Source of the DNA: an unidentified eubacterium SCB49
GTDB lineage: Bacteria > Bacteroidota > Bacteroidia > Flavobacteriales > Flavobacteriaceae
Assembly: GCA_000170815.1 (NCBI GenBank)
Contig: ABCO01000011.1
Span: forward strand, 78,905-142,904
DNA length: 64,000 nucleotides
Direction: 5' to 3'
The translations under genes were made by a program, and so were the position numbers. Below, piece by piece: positions 46,464 to 54,738 of the stretch (position 1 is the stretch's first letter; every line of letters begins with the position of its first letter). The notes under the pieces were generated by a model. The model searched no databases and was not told where the DNA came from. It was given only the letters and a program-made list of their open reading frames with translations.

Positions 46464-48572
46464 CTAGAAATTAACCGTCTTATATCTAGGATATTTTATC
46501 ACATAAGATAATCTTTTTGCAGCATCTTTATTTGCGCCAAGAGTAATCCTCCATTTTAAAATTCCTTTTTCTTCATCAAATTCTGCATCACCATACTCGA
46601 GGTCGTCTATTTTAATTTCTTTGTTTTGAGATATTGGAATTCTATCTTCAATGAGTAGAGTAATAGTACTTTGTTTTGTGTTTTTTACTTTAATTTCATA
46701 TGCCTTGGCAACAATTCTATTAGCTCCTAAAAACGACTTGCTTTTAAAGTTGTCTAGTTTTTTTCGTGTTATTATTATGTTAGGATCAACACCCATAGAG
46801 AGTTCAAGTTCTTCTTCTGTTGCAAGAGGATTTATTATTGTTTTACCAGCATAGGTTCCATTAAAGTAAATGTTAGCTTCACCGTAGAGAAGATCATATT
46901 TTTCCCAACCTTTAATGTTTGCAGTTAAGAATACATTTTCGTTTAATTCTGGAGCAGCATAATGTTTAAAGGTTGCTGGGAAATCAAACTTATTCACCTC
47001 GATAACAGTAATTTCTTGATTTGACTTAATAGTGTATTTCTTTTTTATCTCAAAACGAGTATTTGTTAAACCTTCTTCTTTAAAATTACCAGATGCTGTT
47101 TTGTTTTTAAGGGTGATTACAACAACTCCGTTTGTACCTCTAGAACCATATCTAGCAGTTGTTGCGCTATCTTTAAGAATTGTTATATCTGCAATCATGT
47201 CTTCATCTATGTCTTGAAGTTGACTTTCGTTCATAGGAACACCATCTACAATGTATAAAGGAGAATCGGCTCCAGCATTAAGTGAGCCAGCACCTCTAAT
47301 GCGTACATACGATCCTTGACCTGGCTTTCCGTTTGCTGTGGTTACTTGTACACCAGCAGCTCTACCTTGTAGTGCTTTATCAATATTTCGGGCAGAAGAC
47401 CTACTGTAACCAGCAATAACGACTTCATCAAGTTCAGCTCCTTGATTAAGAGTTACATTTACAGTACTTGCGCTAATAGGCAATTCTTGAGATTCAAAAC
47501 CTAGATAGCTAAACTGTAAAGTTCTTGATCCAGAAGTATTTAGTGAATATTTCCCATTAAAATCTGTTTGAGTCCCGTTTGATGTTCCTTTTAAAATCAC
47601 ATTAGCGCCAGGCAATGGATGTCCATCATTATCGTAAACATAACCACTTACAGTTCCTACCTTTGGATTGTATTTTCGTGAAGTATTACCCACCGCTTTA
47701 TTTGCCCTGTAATTTGGACTCACAAATCGTAGCCATTTACTTTCTAAAAATGGTTTTGTATTATTTGTAGTTGGATCTCCAGTAGAAAGAATCACATTTA
47801 CATTGTTCCAGTCTGTTCCACTTTGTTGATATACATTTGCCTTATAACTAAAGCTCACTGGGCTATTTATGTCTGTTGCTCTAACATCATATAATGGAAA
47901 CCAACCCGCGTTATTAATATTATATGTAAAAGTAAGTACTAGATTAATAGCAGAAGGTGCGTCTAGTTTTAGGATAATCTCGCCGCGCTCTTTTTCTTTA
48001 TTGTCTTGAAGTTTGAGCATTTCATTACCATAATCCCTAATAGCTTCTGAAATTTTAACCTTCTGAAGATTTAGCTGTTGTAATTCATTTTTGATTTCTG
48101 TAATGCGCTTACGATAATAAGTAGTTAATATTTTTACTTTTTCTAAATTTAGGTCAGATGTTTCGCTACTGAGTTTTCTATTGTTTGAAAGTAAATTTAA
48201 TTCTTCATTATAACCAGCAACCTCATTATCAATCAAAGTGTTTTTTAAATCAAGTGAATCAATTTTATTTTTAAAACTTAGGTGCTCTTTAGATAATGCT
48301 TTCTTTTCTAAAAAATTAATATCATAAGATAGAGAAAGGATAGATGTGTTTTTTAATCCCGAAAATTGGATACTACTTTCATCAATATCTGGAGAGAGAT
48401 CATTAAAAATGAGTATATTTTCTCCTGGAGCTATATTAAAAGTTGCTGTTCTTTCAATAGAAGCTCCTTCTAGAAAGACAGTTACATTTTTAATTGCAGA
48501 TACTTTTGGTTTTATTTCTTTTGCAAATAGAAGTGAAGGAATGATAAGTAATAGTAGATACAGATTTTTCAT
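46464..48572 (-). CDS. MuiA-like (DUF4139) protein with inserted SusC-type regulatory and plug domains
   Basis: 702 aa, signal peptide (YLLLLIIPSLLFAKEI). N-terminal DUF4140-like part (about 20-95), a coiled-coil (about 95-195), then the DUF4139 beta domain (from about 200). Near residue 305 the DUF4139 region is interrupted: SGYVYDNDGHPLPGANVILK starts a CarboxypepD_reg-like domain (to about 378), then a TonB-receptor plug-like domain (RIRGAGSLNAGADSPLYIVDGVPM, ending near 490). DUF4139 resumes from about 500 to the end. There is no beta-barrel of 20+ strands, so this is not a receptor. Function unknown; MuiA homologues were named after mucoidy inhibition. Confidence 0.85.
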   Translation of the reverse strand: MKNLYLLLLIIPSLLFAKEIKPKVSAIKNVTVFLEGASIERTATFNIAPGENILIFNDLSPDIDESSIQFSGLKNTSILSLSYDINFLEKKALSKEHLSFKNKIDSLDLKNTLIDNEVAGYNEELNLLSNNRKLSSETSDLNLEKVKILTTYYRKRITEIKNELQQLNLQKVKISEAIRDYGNEMLKLQDNKEKERGEIILKLDAPSAINLVLTFTYNINNAGWFPLYDVRATDINSPVSFSYKANVYQQSGTDWNNVNVILSTGDPTTNNTKPFLESKWLRFVSPNYRANKAVGNTSRKYNPKVGTVSGYVYDNDGHPLPGANVILKGTSNGTQTDFNGKYSLNTSGSRTLQFSYLGFESQELPISASTVNVTLNQGAELDEVVIAGYSRSSARNIDKALQGRAAGVQVTTANGKPGQGSYVRIRGAGSLNAGADSPLYIVDGVPMNESQLQDIDEDMIADITILKDSATTARYGSRGTNGVVVITLKNKTASGNFKEEGLTNTRFEIKKKYTIKSNQEITVIEVNKFDFPATFKHYAAPELNENVFLTANIKGWEKYDLLYGEANIYFNGTYAGKTIINPLATEEELELSMGVDPNIIITRKKLDNFKSKSFLGANRIVAKAYEIKVKNTKQSTITLLIEDRIPISQNKEIKIDDLEYGDAEFDEEKGILKWRITLGANKDAAKRLSYVIKYPRYKTVNF

Positions 48573-48595
48573 TTGATGGTTGTTTTAAGTTGATG

Positions 48596-48603
48596 CAAAC
48601 TTA
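48596..48603 (-). promoter_or_regulatory. -7 box (TAAGTTTG on minus strand)
   Basis: Exact TAnnTTTG match 24 bp upstream of the MuiA-like ATG. The 5' UTR contains AACAACCATCAA directly before the ATG. Confidence 0.5.
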
Positions 48604-48783
48604 AACGGAACCATTTAGTCTATAAATGATGAATTAGTAAAACAGTCTAAACAGCTAGTCAATAGGTTTTTTGAATGAGGGAAGCTTAGACTTAGTTTTC
48701 ATATAGCAAATAGACAAGTTGAAAATTTCAGTAATATCATAAGAACCTTCATAAAAGTGATAATTTTATAGTTCCTAAAACTT

Positions 48784-49191
48784 TTACAAAAATTTAGACT
48801 TTAACGCTGGAGTAGGAATCATGCAACTATCCTTTTTTCCATACCATTTGTATCTATTTTTAGCTACAAAGTCATAGACCCAGTTCCTTATAAATGTAGG
48901 AATGATTATAAAACCAAATAGTAAGGGCCAAGCACCAGATAATTTGCGAGCCACCCTAAGCGCAGCAGTAGACTTTACATAGGCTTTATTGTTTTCTATC
49001 AAGATAATTGAATCTGTATTTGAAGTGTCAATATCATATTGTTTTAACAATGATATCCCAGGTTCTTCTTGTAATGCGGCAAACTTAAAGCGATCATTTT
49101 TATCGTGTTTAATCACAAAATTAATCGAAGTGTTGCAAAGATTGCAAACGCCGTCAAAAAGTATAATATTATGTGATTGTTTTTGTTGCAT
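48784..49191 (-). CDS. DCC family thiol-disulfide oxidoreductase-like protein (DUF393)
   Basis: 135 aa. The N-terminus carries ILFDGVCNLCNTSINF, the DxxCxxC motif of the DUF393 (DCC) family, predicted to be a thioredoxin-fold thiol-disulfide protein. The central FKFAALQEEPGISLL matches the family. The substrate is unknown. The ATG overlaps the mutS2 stop by one base (TAATG), so translation is probably coupled. Confidence 0.87.
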   Translation of the reverse strand: MQQKQSHNIILFDGVCNLCNTSINFVIKHDKNDRFKFAALQEEPGISLLKQYDIDTSNTDSIILIENNKAYVKSTAALRVARKLSGAWPLLFGFIIIPTFIRNWVYDFVAKNRYKWYGKKDSCMIPTPALKSKFL

Positions 49192-51350
49192 TAAGACACT
49201 TTTTCGAGTTCTGAAATATTCACTTGAGAGATAAACATGCCGTAGTTTACAAAAGCTTTTTTCTTTTCAAATTTATCAATGGTACCAATGGCGCGACCAT
49301 CAATCATACGTACACGATCACCCACTTTTAAAACCACTTTAGGTTTTGGAGGTAGTTTTGCAGCTTTTATTTTTTCTTTCTTTTTTTCTTTACGAATAAC
49401 AGCTACTTTTTGTTCAACCTCTTGTTTTATTTTGTGTTTTTTCTGTCTTTCTACCTTTTTCTGTTTTGGAGCTATTTTTTTACGCTTGCTATTTTCTGTC
49501 ATGACAAGTTTAAATAACTCGTCCATCATTGGTTTTTTTCGCTTGTTGTTATGAAATCGCTCTGCAATAGCATCAAACTTTTTACCTAGACTAATAATTT
49601 TTTGATTAGAATCGTAAAGCTCTTGATAGCTTTCAAGTTTGGTTTGTACTTTGGCATTAATTTGTTCTAACTGCTTGCTTTCTTCAAGTGCTTTTTGTGC
49701 TGAAGTTTCTAATGTTTCAGAGGTTTTTCTGAGCTTAGAACGTTCTTTTTGTAGGTTAGCAATTGTTTTGTCAAAACGAATTTTACCGCGTTCTACTTTC
49801 TTTTTAGACTTGTTAATCAGGCTATAAGGAATCCCGTTTTTTTGAGCTACTTCAAAGGTAAAAGAACTTCCAGCTTCTCCTACATGCAGTTTGTATAAAG
49901 GCTCTAAAGTTTTACTGTCAAAAAGCATGTTTGCATTAATGGCTTCGGGTAGCTCATTTGCAAGTAACTTTAAATTGGCGTAATGGGTGGTGATAATTCC
50001 AAAAGCCTCTCTTTCGTAAAATACTTCTAAAAAAGTTTCGGCAAGGGCACCTCCTAATTCTGGATCACTTCCGGTACCAAATTCATCAATTAGGAATAAG
50101 GTTTTGTTATTACATTTCCGAAGAAATTGATTCATCTTTTTTAAGCGATAACTATAGGTGCTCAAATGGTTTTCTATAGATTGATTATCGCCTATATCTG
50201 TAAGTATACGGTCAAAAAAACAGAACTCACTGCTAGAATCTACAGGTATTAGTATACCGCTCTGAAGCATAACTTGAAGTAAGCCTACCGTTTTTAGCGT
50301 GATACTTTTACCTCCTGCATTAGGTCCAGAAATTACAATAATCCTTTTGTTAGGAAGTAATGAAATAGACTGCGGAAATGTTTTTTCTTTTCGTTTTTTG
50401 TTAGTTAATAATAAAATTGGATGAAAAGCATTTACAAGTGATAAGGCTTTACCTTTAGAAAGTAATGGTAAAGATGCGTCAATCTCAATCGCATAACGCG
50501 CACGTGCATAAATAGAATCTATTGTTATTAAATAGTTTTGATAGCTATCTAAAAGCGTTGCATAAGGACGAATTTGCTCTGTAAGTTCTTTAAGTATTTT
50601 TTTTACCTCTTCTCGTTCTTCATACACTAGATTACTTAATTCTGTAGTGAATTCGTGTGTTTCTTGTGGTTCTATATAAGTAATACTTCCTGTTTTGCTT
50701 GATCCAAGCACAGTTCCTTTCACCTTTTTGCGATACATTGCTTTTACAGCGAGAACACGTCTATTGTCTACAATAGATTCGCGAATTTCATCAAGATAAT
50801 CTGAACCCGCATAACGGCTTAAAGCTTTGGTAAACGATGAGTTAATTTGGCTTTTTACAGAAACTAATCTTCTTCTAATTACAGCTAATTCTGGAGATGC
50901 ATCGTCTTTTACTTCACCATATTTATCAAATATTTTATGAATTACATCAGAAATAAGTGGAAGGTAATTTATAGCTTCAGAAAAATCTTGAAGGGTTATA
51001 TAGAATTCTTCAAATTTCTTAAAGAATTTTAATAGATCCTTTGTTGTTTCTGTCACAGAAAGAATTCTTCTAAAACCAGAAGCTTCTAGTACACTGTTTT
51101 CTATTCCAAACAATTGTAATTCTCTTGTGATGGCTTCAAACCCGTGATTAGGAATAGGGGAGTCACTACCAAAAGAGGCTGTAAATTCTTTTACTCGAGT
51201 TAGTGATGGTTTGATATCTGTAATAGTTTCAAACGGTTTAATAGCACGCACTTCGTCTGCACCTAATGTGGTGATACAGTGTTCTGCTACGTGATCTAAA
51301 ACTATAGGAAACTCTAAATCTTGTAATGTTTTATTATCTATTCTAATCAT
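49191..51350 (-). CDS. mutS2: MutS2-family protein without Smr domain
   Basis: 719 aa. MutS core (about 100-300), ATPase with Walker A ISGPNAGGKSITLKT and Walker B LFLIDEFGTGSDPELGG, then a long Lys/Glu-rich coiled region (about 530-660) and a short KOW-like C-terminal domain (VGDRVRMIDGRAIGTIDKF). Typical MutS2 proteins end in a Smr nuclease domain; here the frame stops right after the KOW-like part. MutS2 acts on collided ribosomes and/or recombination intermediates rather than mismatches. The start is preceded by a strong Shine-Dalgarno (AAGGAG) that is partly paired in a hairpin. Confidence 0.9.
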   Translation of the reverse strand: MIRIDNKTLQDLEFPIVLDHVAEHCITTLGADEVRAIKPFETITDIKPSLTRVKEFTASFGSDSPIPNHGFEAITRELQLFGIENSVLEASGFRRILSVTETTKDLLKFFKKFEEFYITLQDFSEAINYLPLISDVIHKIFDKYGEVKDDASPELAVIRRRLVSVKSQINSSFTKALSRYAGSDYLDEIRESIVDNRRVLAVKAMYRKKVKGTVLGSSKTGSITYIEPQETHEFTTELSNLVYEEREEVKKILKELTEQIRPYATLLDSYQNYLITIDSIYARARYAIEIDASLPLLSKGKALSLVNAFHPILLLTNKKRKEKTFPQSISLLPNKRIIVISGPNAGGKSITLKTVGLLQVMLQSGILIPVDSSSEFCFFDRILTDIGDNQSIENHLSTYSYRLKKMNQFLRKCNNKTLFLIDEFGTGSDPELGGALAETFLEVFYEREAFGIITTHYANLKLLANELPEAINANMLFDSKTLEPLYKLHVGEAGSSFTFEVAQKNGIPYSLINKSKKKVERGKIRFDKTIANLQKERSKLRKTSETLETSAQKALEESKQLEQINAKVQTKLESYQELYDSNQKIISLGKKFDAIAERFHNNKRKKPMMDELFKLVMTENSKRKKIAPKQKKVERQKKHKIKQEVEQKVAVIRKEKKKEKIKAAKLPPKPKVVLKVGDRVRMIDGRAIGTIDKFEKKKAFVNYGMFISQVNISELEKVS

Positions 51351-51355
51351 GGAAA

Positions 51356-51371
51356 ACTCCTTGTGTGGAGT
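51356..51371 (-). promoter_or_regulatory. hairpin over an unusually strong Shine-Dalgarno of mutS2
   Basis: On the minus strand ACTCC-ACACAA-GGAGT can pair over five bases. The GGAG belongs to an AAGGAG placed six bases before the ATG. Confidence 0.4.
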
Positions 51372-51434
51372 ATGGCTATTAAATGCTGTCTATTCTACAC
51401 AGTAAATCTATGCTAGATGGCAGTAATTTTTTGT

Positions 51435-51442
51435 TAATTTTG
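51435..51442 (+). promoter_or_regulatory. -7 box (TAATTTTG) before ung
   Basis: Exact TAnnTTTG match 16 bp before the ung ATG. Confidence 0.5.
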
Positions 51443-51458
51443 TACAAAAATACGGAAT

Positions 51459-52124
51459 ATGCACGTAAAAATCGATGAGAGTTGGAAGGAACAATTAGGT
51501 TCTGAATTTACAAAAGATTACTTTAAAGATTTAACGAGTTTTGTTCAGTTGGCATATAAAAATAGTACGTGTTATCCACCTGCTTCTGAAATATTCGCTG
51601 CGTTTAACTACACTCCTTTTAATGAAGCTAAAGTCGTGATAATAGGACAAGATCCTTATCATGGAGCGGGACAAGCAAATGGTTTGTGTTTCTCTGTAGC
51701 AGACGGGATTGCACATCCTCCTTCTTTAAAAAATATATTTAAGGAACTACAAGAACAATTAGGTATTGATGTTCCTGTTTCTGGAAATTTAGAAAGATGG
51801 GCGCAACAAGGGGTATTGTTATTAAATGACACATTAACTGTAGAAGCGCATCAGGCTGGAAGCCACCAAAAGAAGGGGTGGGAACAATTTACTGATGCAG
51901 TAATAACTAAAATTTCTGAAGAAAGAGAAGGGCTTGTGTTTTTATTATGGGGAGGTTATGCTAAAAAGAAAGGTCGAAAAATAAATACCGAAAAGCATCT
52001 TGTTTTAACTTCGGGTCATCCATCTCCTTTAAGTGCAAATAGGGGATATTGGTTTGGGAATGAACATTTCAGGAAAACAAATGAATATTTGTTAGAAAAA
52101 GGAAAAGCTCCCATAAAATGGTGA
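51459..52124 (+). CDS. ung: uracil-DNA glycosylase
   Basis: 221 aa family 1 enzyme. Catalytic motif GQDPYHG (general base Asp), the uracil-pocket motif VLLLNDTLTVE and the DNA-intercalating HPSPLSAN loop near the C-terminus are all intact. It removes uracil from DNA in base-excision repair. Monocistronic with its own -7 box; divergent from mutS2. Confidence 0.98.
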   Translation: MHVKIDESWKEQLGSEFTKDYFKDLTSFVQLAYKNSTCYPPASEIFAAFNYTPFNEAKVVIIGQDPYHGAGQANGLCFSVADGIAHPPSLKNIFKELQEQLGIDVPVSGNLERWAQQGVLLLNDTLTVEAHQAGSHQKKGWEQFTDAVITKISEEREGLVFLLWGGYAKKKGRKINTEKHLVLTSGHPSPLSANRGYWFGNEHFRKTNEYLLEKGKAPIKW

Positions 52125-52208
52125 ACTCTTATATTTTAAATGCAAAATAGGTTTAAAACCGTATCGTTTTGTTGCTGTGACAACTATTGTATAATGAAGT
52201 GAGAAATG

Positions 52209-52343
52209 TTAATCTTCTTTTCCTTTCATTTCTGGATCATTACAGCTAAACTGTAATAATAGAATGTTTGTTACTAAGAGGCATCCGAGAATAATTAAAA
52301 ATATTGTCATAATAAAAGTGATTTCATTATTAAGATGCAGCAT
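52209..52343 (-). CDS. small single-TM protein, 44 aa, hypothetical
   Basis: ATG at 52343 to TAA at 52209. It reads MLHLNNEITFIMTIFLIILG and then one hydrophobic helix, followed by a polar tail (FSCNDPEMKGKED). An alternative ATG at 52310 would give 33 aa starting at the helix. A clean basic/hydrophobic/charged layout in the 285-bp gap between ung and the substrate-binding protein makes it a plausible small membrane protein. No family assigned. Confidence 0.4.
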   Translation of the reverse strand: MLHLNNEITFIMTIFLIILGCLLVTNILLLQFSCNDPEMKGKED

Positions 52344-52409
52344 TTTTTTAAAGGTTGCGTAAATAATTAAAAAAAAAATAACACGCTGATAAGCGAACAG
52401 AAAATAGTA

Positions 52410-53258
52410 TTAATGGAGAATCTTATTTGTTGGTACTGTATCTGTGATTAAATCAAGTTGCATCAGTTTCTTCTGTATTTTTTGAAGTTGATTTTCTGTC
52501 AATTGTTCTTGACTCCATTCTGTAATTGAAAGCCATTGACGTACATCTTCAAGTGTAATGCCATAACGATTTGAAATCATTTTGTCAATACTAGGTATGT
52601 CTTTAAACTCTAAAGTTGTATTATTAATTACTTCTAGAATAGAAGCGATTGCCTCCGGTTCATTTTCTAATATTTCATTGCGTACAGCAATTACAAAACA
52701 AGGCCAAGGTGTTGGGCATTCGCCTACAATATTTAGAGGTCCATTATCTACGTGTGGTTTTGTCATAAATTTTTCCCACATAAAATAATCACCACGTCCT
52801 TCTGGTAATGCTTTTAGAGCACCGTCAAGATTTTTTATAACTTCAAAATCAAGGTCTTTTTCAGTATTCCAACCTTGTTGTTCTGCATTTACATAAGCCA
52901 TTAAATGTGATCCTGATCCATATCTACTAATAGCTGCTTTTGTGCCTTTTAATGATTCAATAGAAGTGTAATCGCTATTTTCTGCTACGTGAATCCCCCA
53001 AATTAATGGTGTTTTCACAAAAACTTGAACAATTTTACATTCATTACCGTTAATGATATCGCGCACAATACCTTCAGTAAGAATGACTGCCATGTCAATT
53101 TCTTTATCACGTAAGGCTTTACACATTTGTCCAGTTCCTCCTGGGTAGTCTGTCCAGCGTAGATTTATGTTTTCTTCGTGGTACTCTTTATCTCTCAAGG
53201 TTAAATACCAAGGAAGGTTGAAATGTTCTGGCACACCGCCAATTTTAATTTTTTTCAT
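52410..53258 (-). CDS. orphan substrate-binding-like protein, no signal peptide
   Basis: 282 aa of the periplasmic-binding-protein type II fold, like nitrate/sulfonate/NMT1-type receptors (MKKIKIGGVPEHFNLPWYLT, the opening with a bound-ligand loop). It lacks a signal peptide or lipobox, so it should stay in the cytoplasm. No ABC permease or ATPase gene is near. It may be a cytosolic sensor or an enzyme that reuses the fold. Ligand unknown. Confidence 0.75.
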   Translation of the reverse strand: MKKIKIGGVPEHFNLPWYLTLRDKEYHEENINLRWTDYPGGTGQMCKALRDKEIDMAVILTEGIVRDIINGNECKIVQVFVKTPLIWGIHVAENSDYTSIESLKGTKAAISRYGSGSHLMAYVNAEQQGWNTEKDLDFEVIKNLDGALKALPEGRGDYFMWEKFMTKPHVDNGPLNIVGECPTPWPCFVIAVRNEILENEPEAIASILEVINNTTLEFKDIPSIDKMISNRYGITLEDVRQWLSITEWSQEQLTENQLQKIQKKLMQLDLITDTVPTNKILH

Positions 53259-53385
53259 ATGTAAATATGTAAAAGCAGAGATTTAGTCTAGCTAATAGTG
53301 TTGCAATTTTAATGTTTTTATTTATGAGTATAACTATTAAAAGACTAAGATATTAACCCATTAAAAAAACAGCAATACAAAAATA

Positions 53386-53399
53386 GTGACATGTTTCAC
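53386..53399. promoter_or_regulatory. GTGA-N6-TCAC palindrome
   Basis: GTGACATGTTTCAC matches the CRP/FNR-family half-site pattern, flanked AGTGA...TCACA. It lies 128 bp upstream of the minus-strand substrate-binding protein gene. Confidence 0.3.
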
Positions 53400-53444
53400 A
53401 TGAAAATGAATATCACAAATACAATTAGCAAAGTATTTTCCATG

Positions 53445-54332
53445 TTATTGCATTAGTGCTAATTTTTCCAATGTCCTTACAATTAACAAATTTACGGCCT
53501 TTTTTGGTGAATCACTAAAAGTACCATTTGCTCTATTGGCTAAAATAGCATTTAAACTAATTGCGCGATGCCCCAAGAGCATAGAAAGTCCGTAAATACC
53601 AGAGGTTTCCATCTCTAGATTTGTGATTTTTTGTTGCTTATATGTGAACATTTGCAACTTGTGATTCAAATTATTGTCTTGTAATTCTAAACGTAATTTA
53701 CGTCCTTGAGGAGCATAAAAACCTACATTAGTCGCTGTAATACCTTTAACAAAATCATTCGTGCTAAAATGTTTGATTAATTGAGTGTCACCACAAACCA
53801 CGTATGGATCAGATTTTTGCTTAGACCATTGCGCGTGTTCTTTTAATGCTTCGGAAAAAGGAATGTCTAAAAAATCTGTATTAGAATAAAAATGTAATAA
53901 ATTGTCAAAACCAACCGCTTTTTCAGAAATAAGAAAACTATTTATTGGAATTTCAGACTGTATAGCTCCACTTGTGCCAATTCTAACAAAGGTTAGTGCT
54001 GTGTGCATTGGTTTTATGGTACGAGATTCAAAATCAATGTTTACTAAAGCATCAAGTTCATTAAAAACAATATCAATATTATCGGTACCAATACCAGTAG
54101 ATACTATAGTGAGCCTTTTGTTTTTATAACGACCTGTGATGGTTTTAAATTCACGCCTTTGCACTTCTAGTTCGATCGTGTCAAAATGTTTTGCGATATC
54201 CATAACACGCTCTGGGTCACCTACGGTAATAATGGTGTCTGCAATTTGCCCAGGCTTTAATGCTAAATGGTATATGGAGCCGTCATCATTAAGAATGAGT
54301 TCGCTAGGAGCTAATTTTTCTTGATTTTTCAA
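53445..54332 (-). CDS. nucleoside phosphorylase (uridine phosphorylase type)
   Basis: 295 aa of the PNP/UDP family (PF01048). Motifs: ITVGDPERVMDIAKHF near the start, VRIGTSGAI for phosphate binding, and NLEMETSGIYGLS for ribose and base contact. It splits a nucleoside with phosphate into base and ribose 1-phosphate. The start codon is TTG; a stop lies seven codons upstream and no ATG or GTG is available. Confidence 0.9.
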   Translation of the reverse strand: MKNQEKLAPSELILNDDGSIYHLALKPGQIADTIITVGDPERVMDIAKHFDTIELEVQRREFKTITGRYKNKRLTIVSTGIGTDNIDIVFNELDALVNIDFESRTIKPMHTALTFVRIGTSGAIQSEIPINSFLISEKAVGFDNLLHFYSNTDFLDIPFSEALKEHAQWSKQKSDPYVVCGDTQLIKHFSTNDFVKGITATNVGFYAPQGRKLRLELQDNNLNHKLQMFTYKQQKITNLEMETSGIYGLSMLLGHRAISLNAILANRANGTFSDSPKKAVNLLIVRTLEKLALMQ

Positions 54333-54394
54333 AAAGGAGTGATTTATATATTAAAATGTAGGTAGTTAACTAGTTTTGTTGCTACAGTAGTTTT

Positions 54395-54724
54395 TTATCC
54401 GCCTACTCTTTTAGTTTTAAATCCTTTCTTTTTTAAAAAGTCCATAATACGATCTCTATAGTCTCCTTGAATGATTATTTGCTCATTTTTAAAACTACCA
54501 CCTACGCTAAGCATCTGTTTAATTTCTTTTGCAAGTTGTTTAAAGTCGCTATCTGCACCGGTATAACCTTCTATTATGGTAATTGGTTTTCCTTTTCGCT
54601 TTTCATATTTACATATAAGAGGATCATCTTGCAACCATATGCCGCCACTAGTATCTTCTGTTTTAGGAACTTCTTTCTCTTCGTGATCTGGAAAAAGGTT
54701 TTTTAGTTGGTCTTTTAAATCCAT
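54395..54724 (-). CDS. SUI1/eIF1-type translation initiation factor (YciH-like)
   Basis: 109 aa. The C-terminal 75 residues match the SUI1 fold (KPITIIEGYTGADSDFKQLA, LSVGGSFKNEQIIIQGDYRD, IMDFLKKKGFKTKRVGG). In bacteria such YciH-like proteins are thought to bind the 30S subunit and influence start-site fidelity. It lies 14 bp from the 2-oxoglutarate oxygenase gene in the same direction. Confidence 0.92.
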   Translation of the reverse strand: MDLKDQLKNLFPDHEEKEVPKTEDTSGGIWLQDDPLICKYEKRKGKPITIIEGYTGADSDFKQLAKEIKQMLSVGGSFKNEQIIIQGDYRDRIMDFLKKKGFKTKRVGG

Positions 54725-54738
54725 TGTTTTGTAATTTA

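Noticed and set aside
52150..52160. Palindrome GGTTT-A-AAACC after ung
   Set aside because: Too short and A/T-rich to be a terminator or operator; probably chance.
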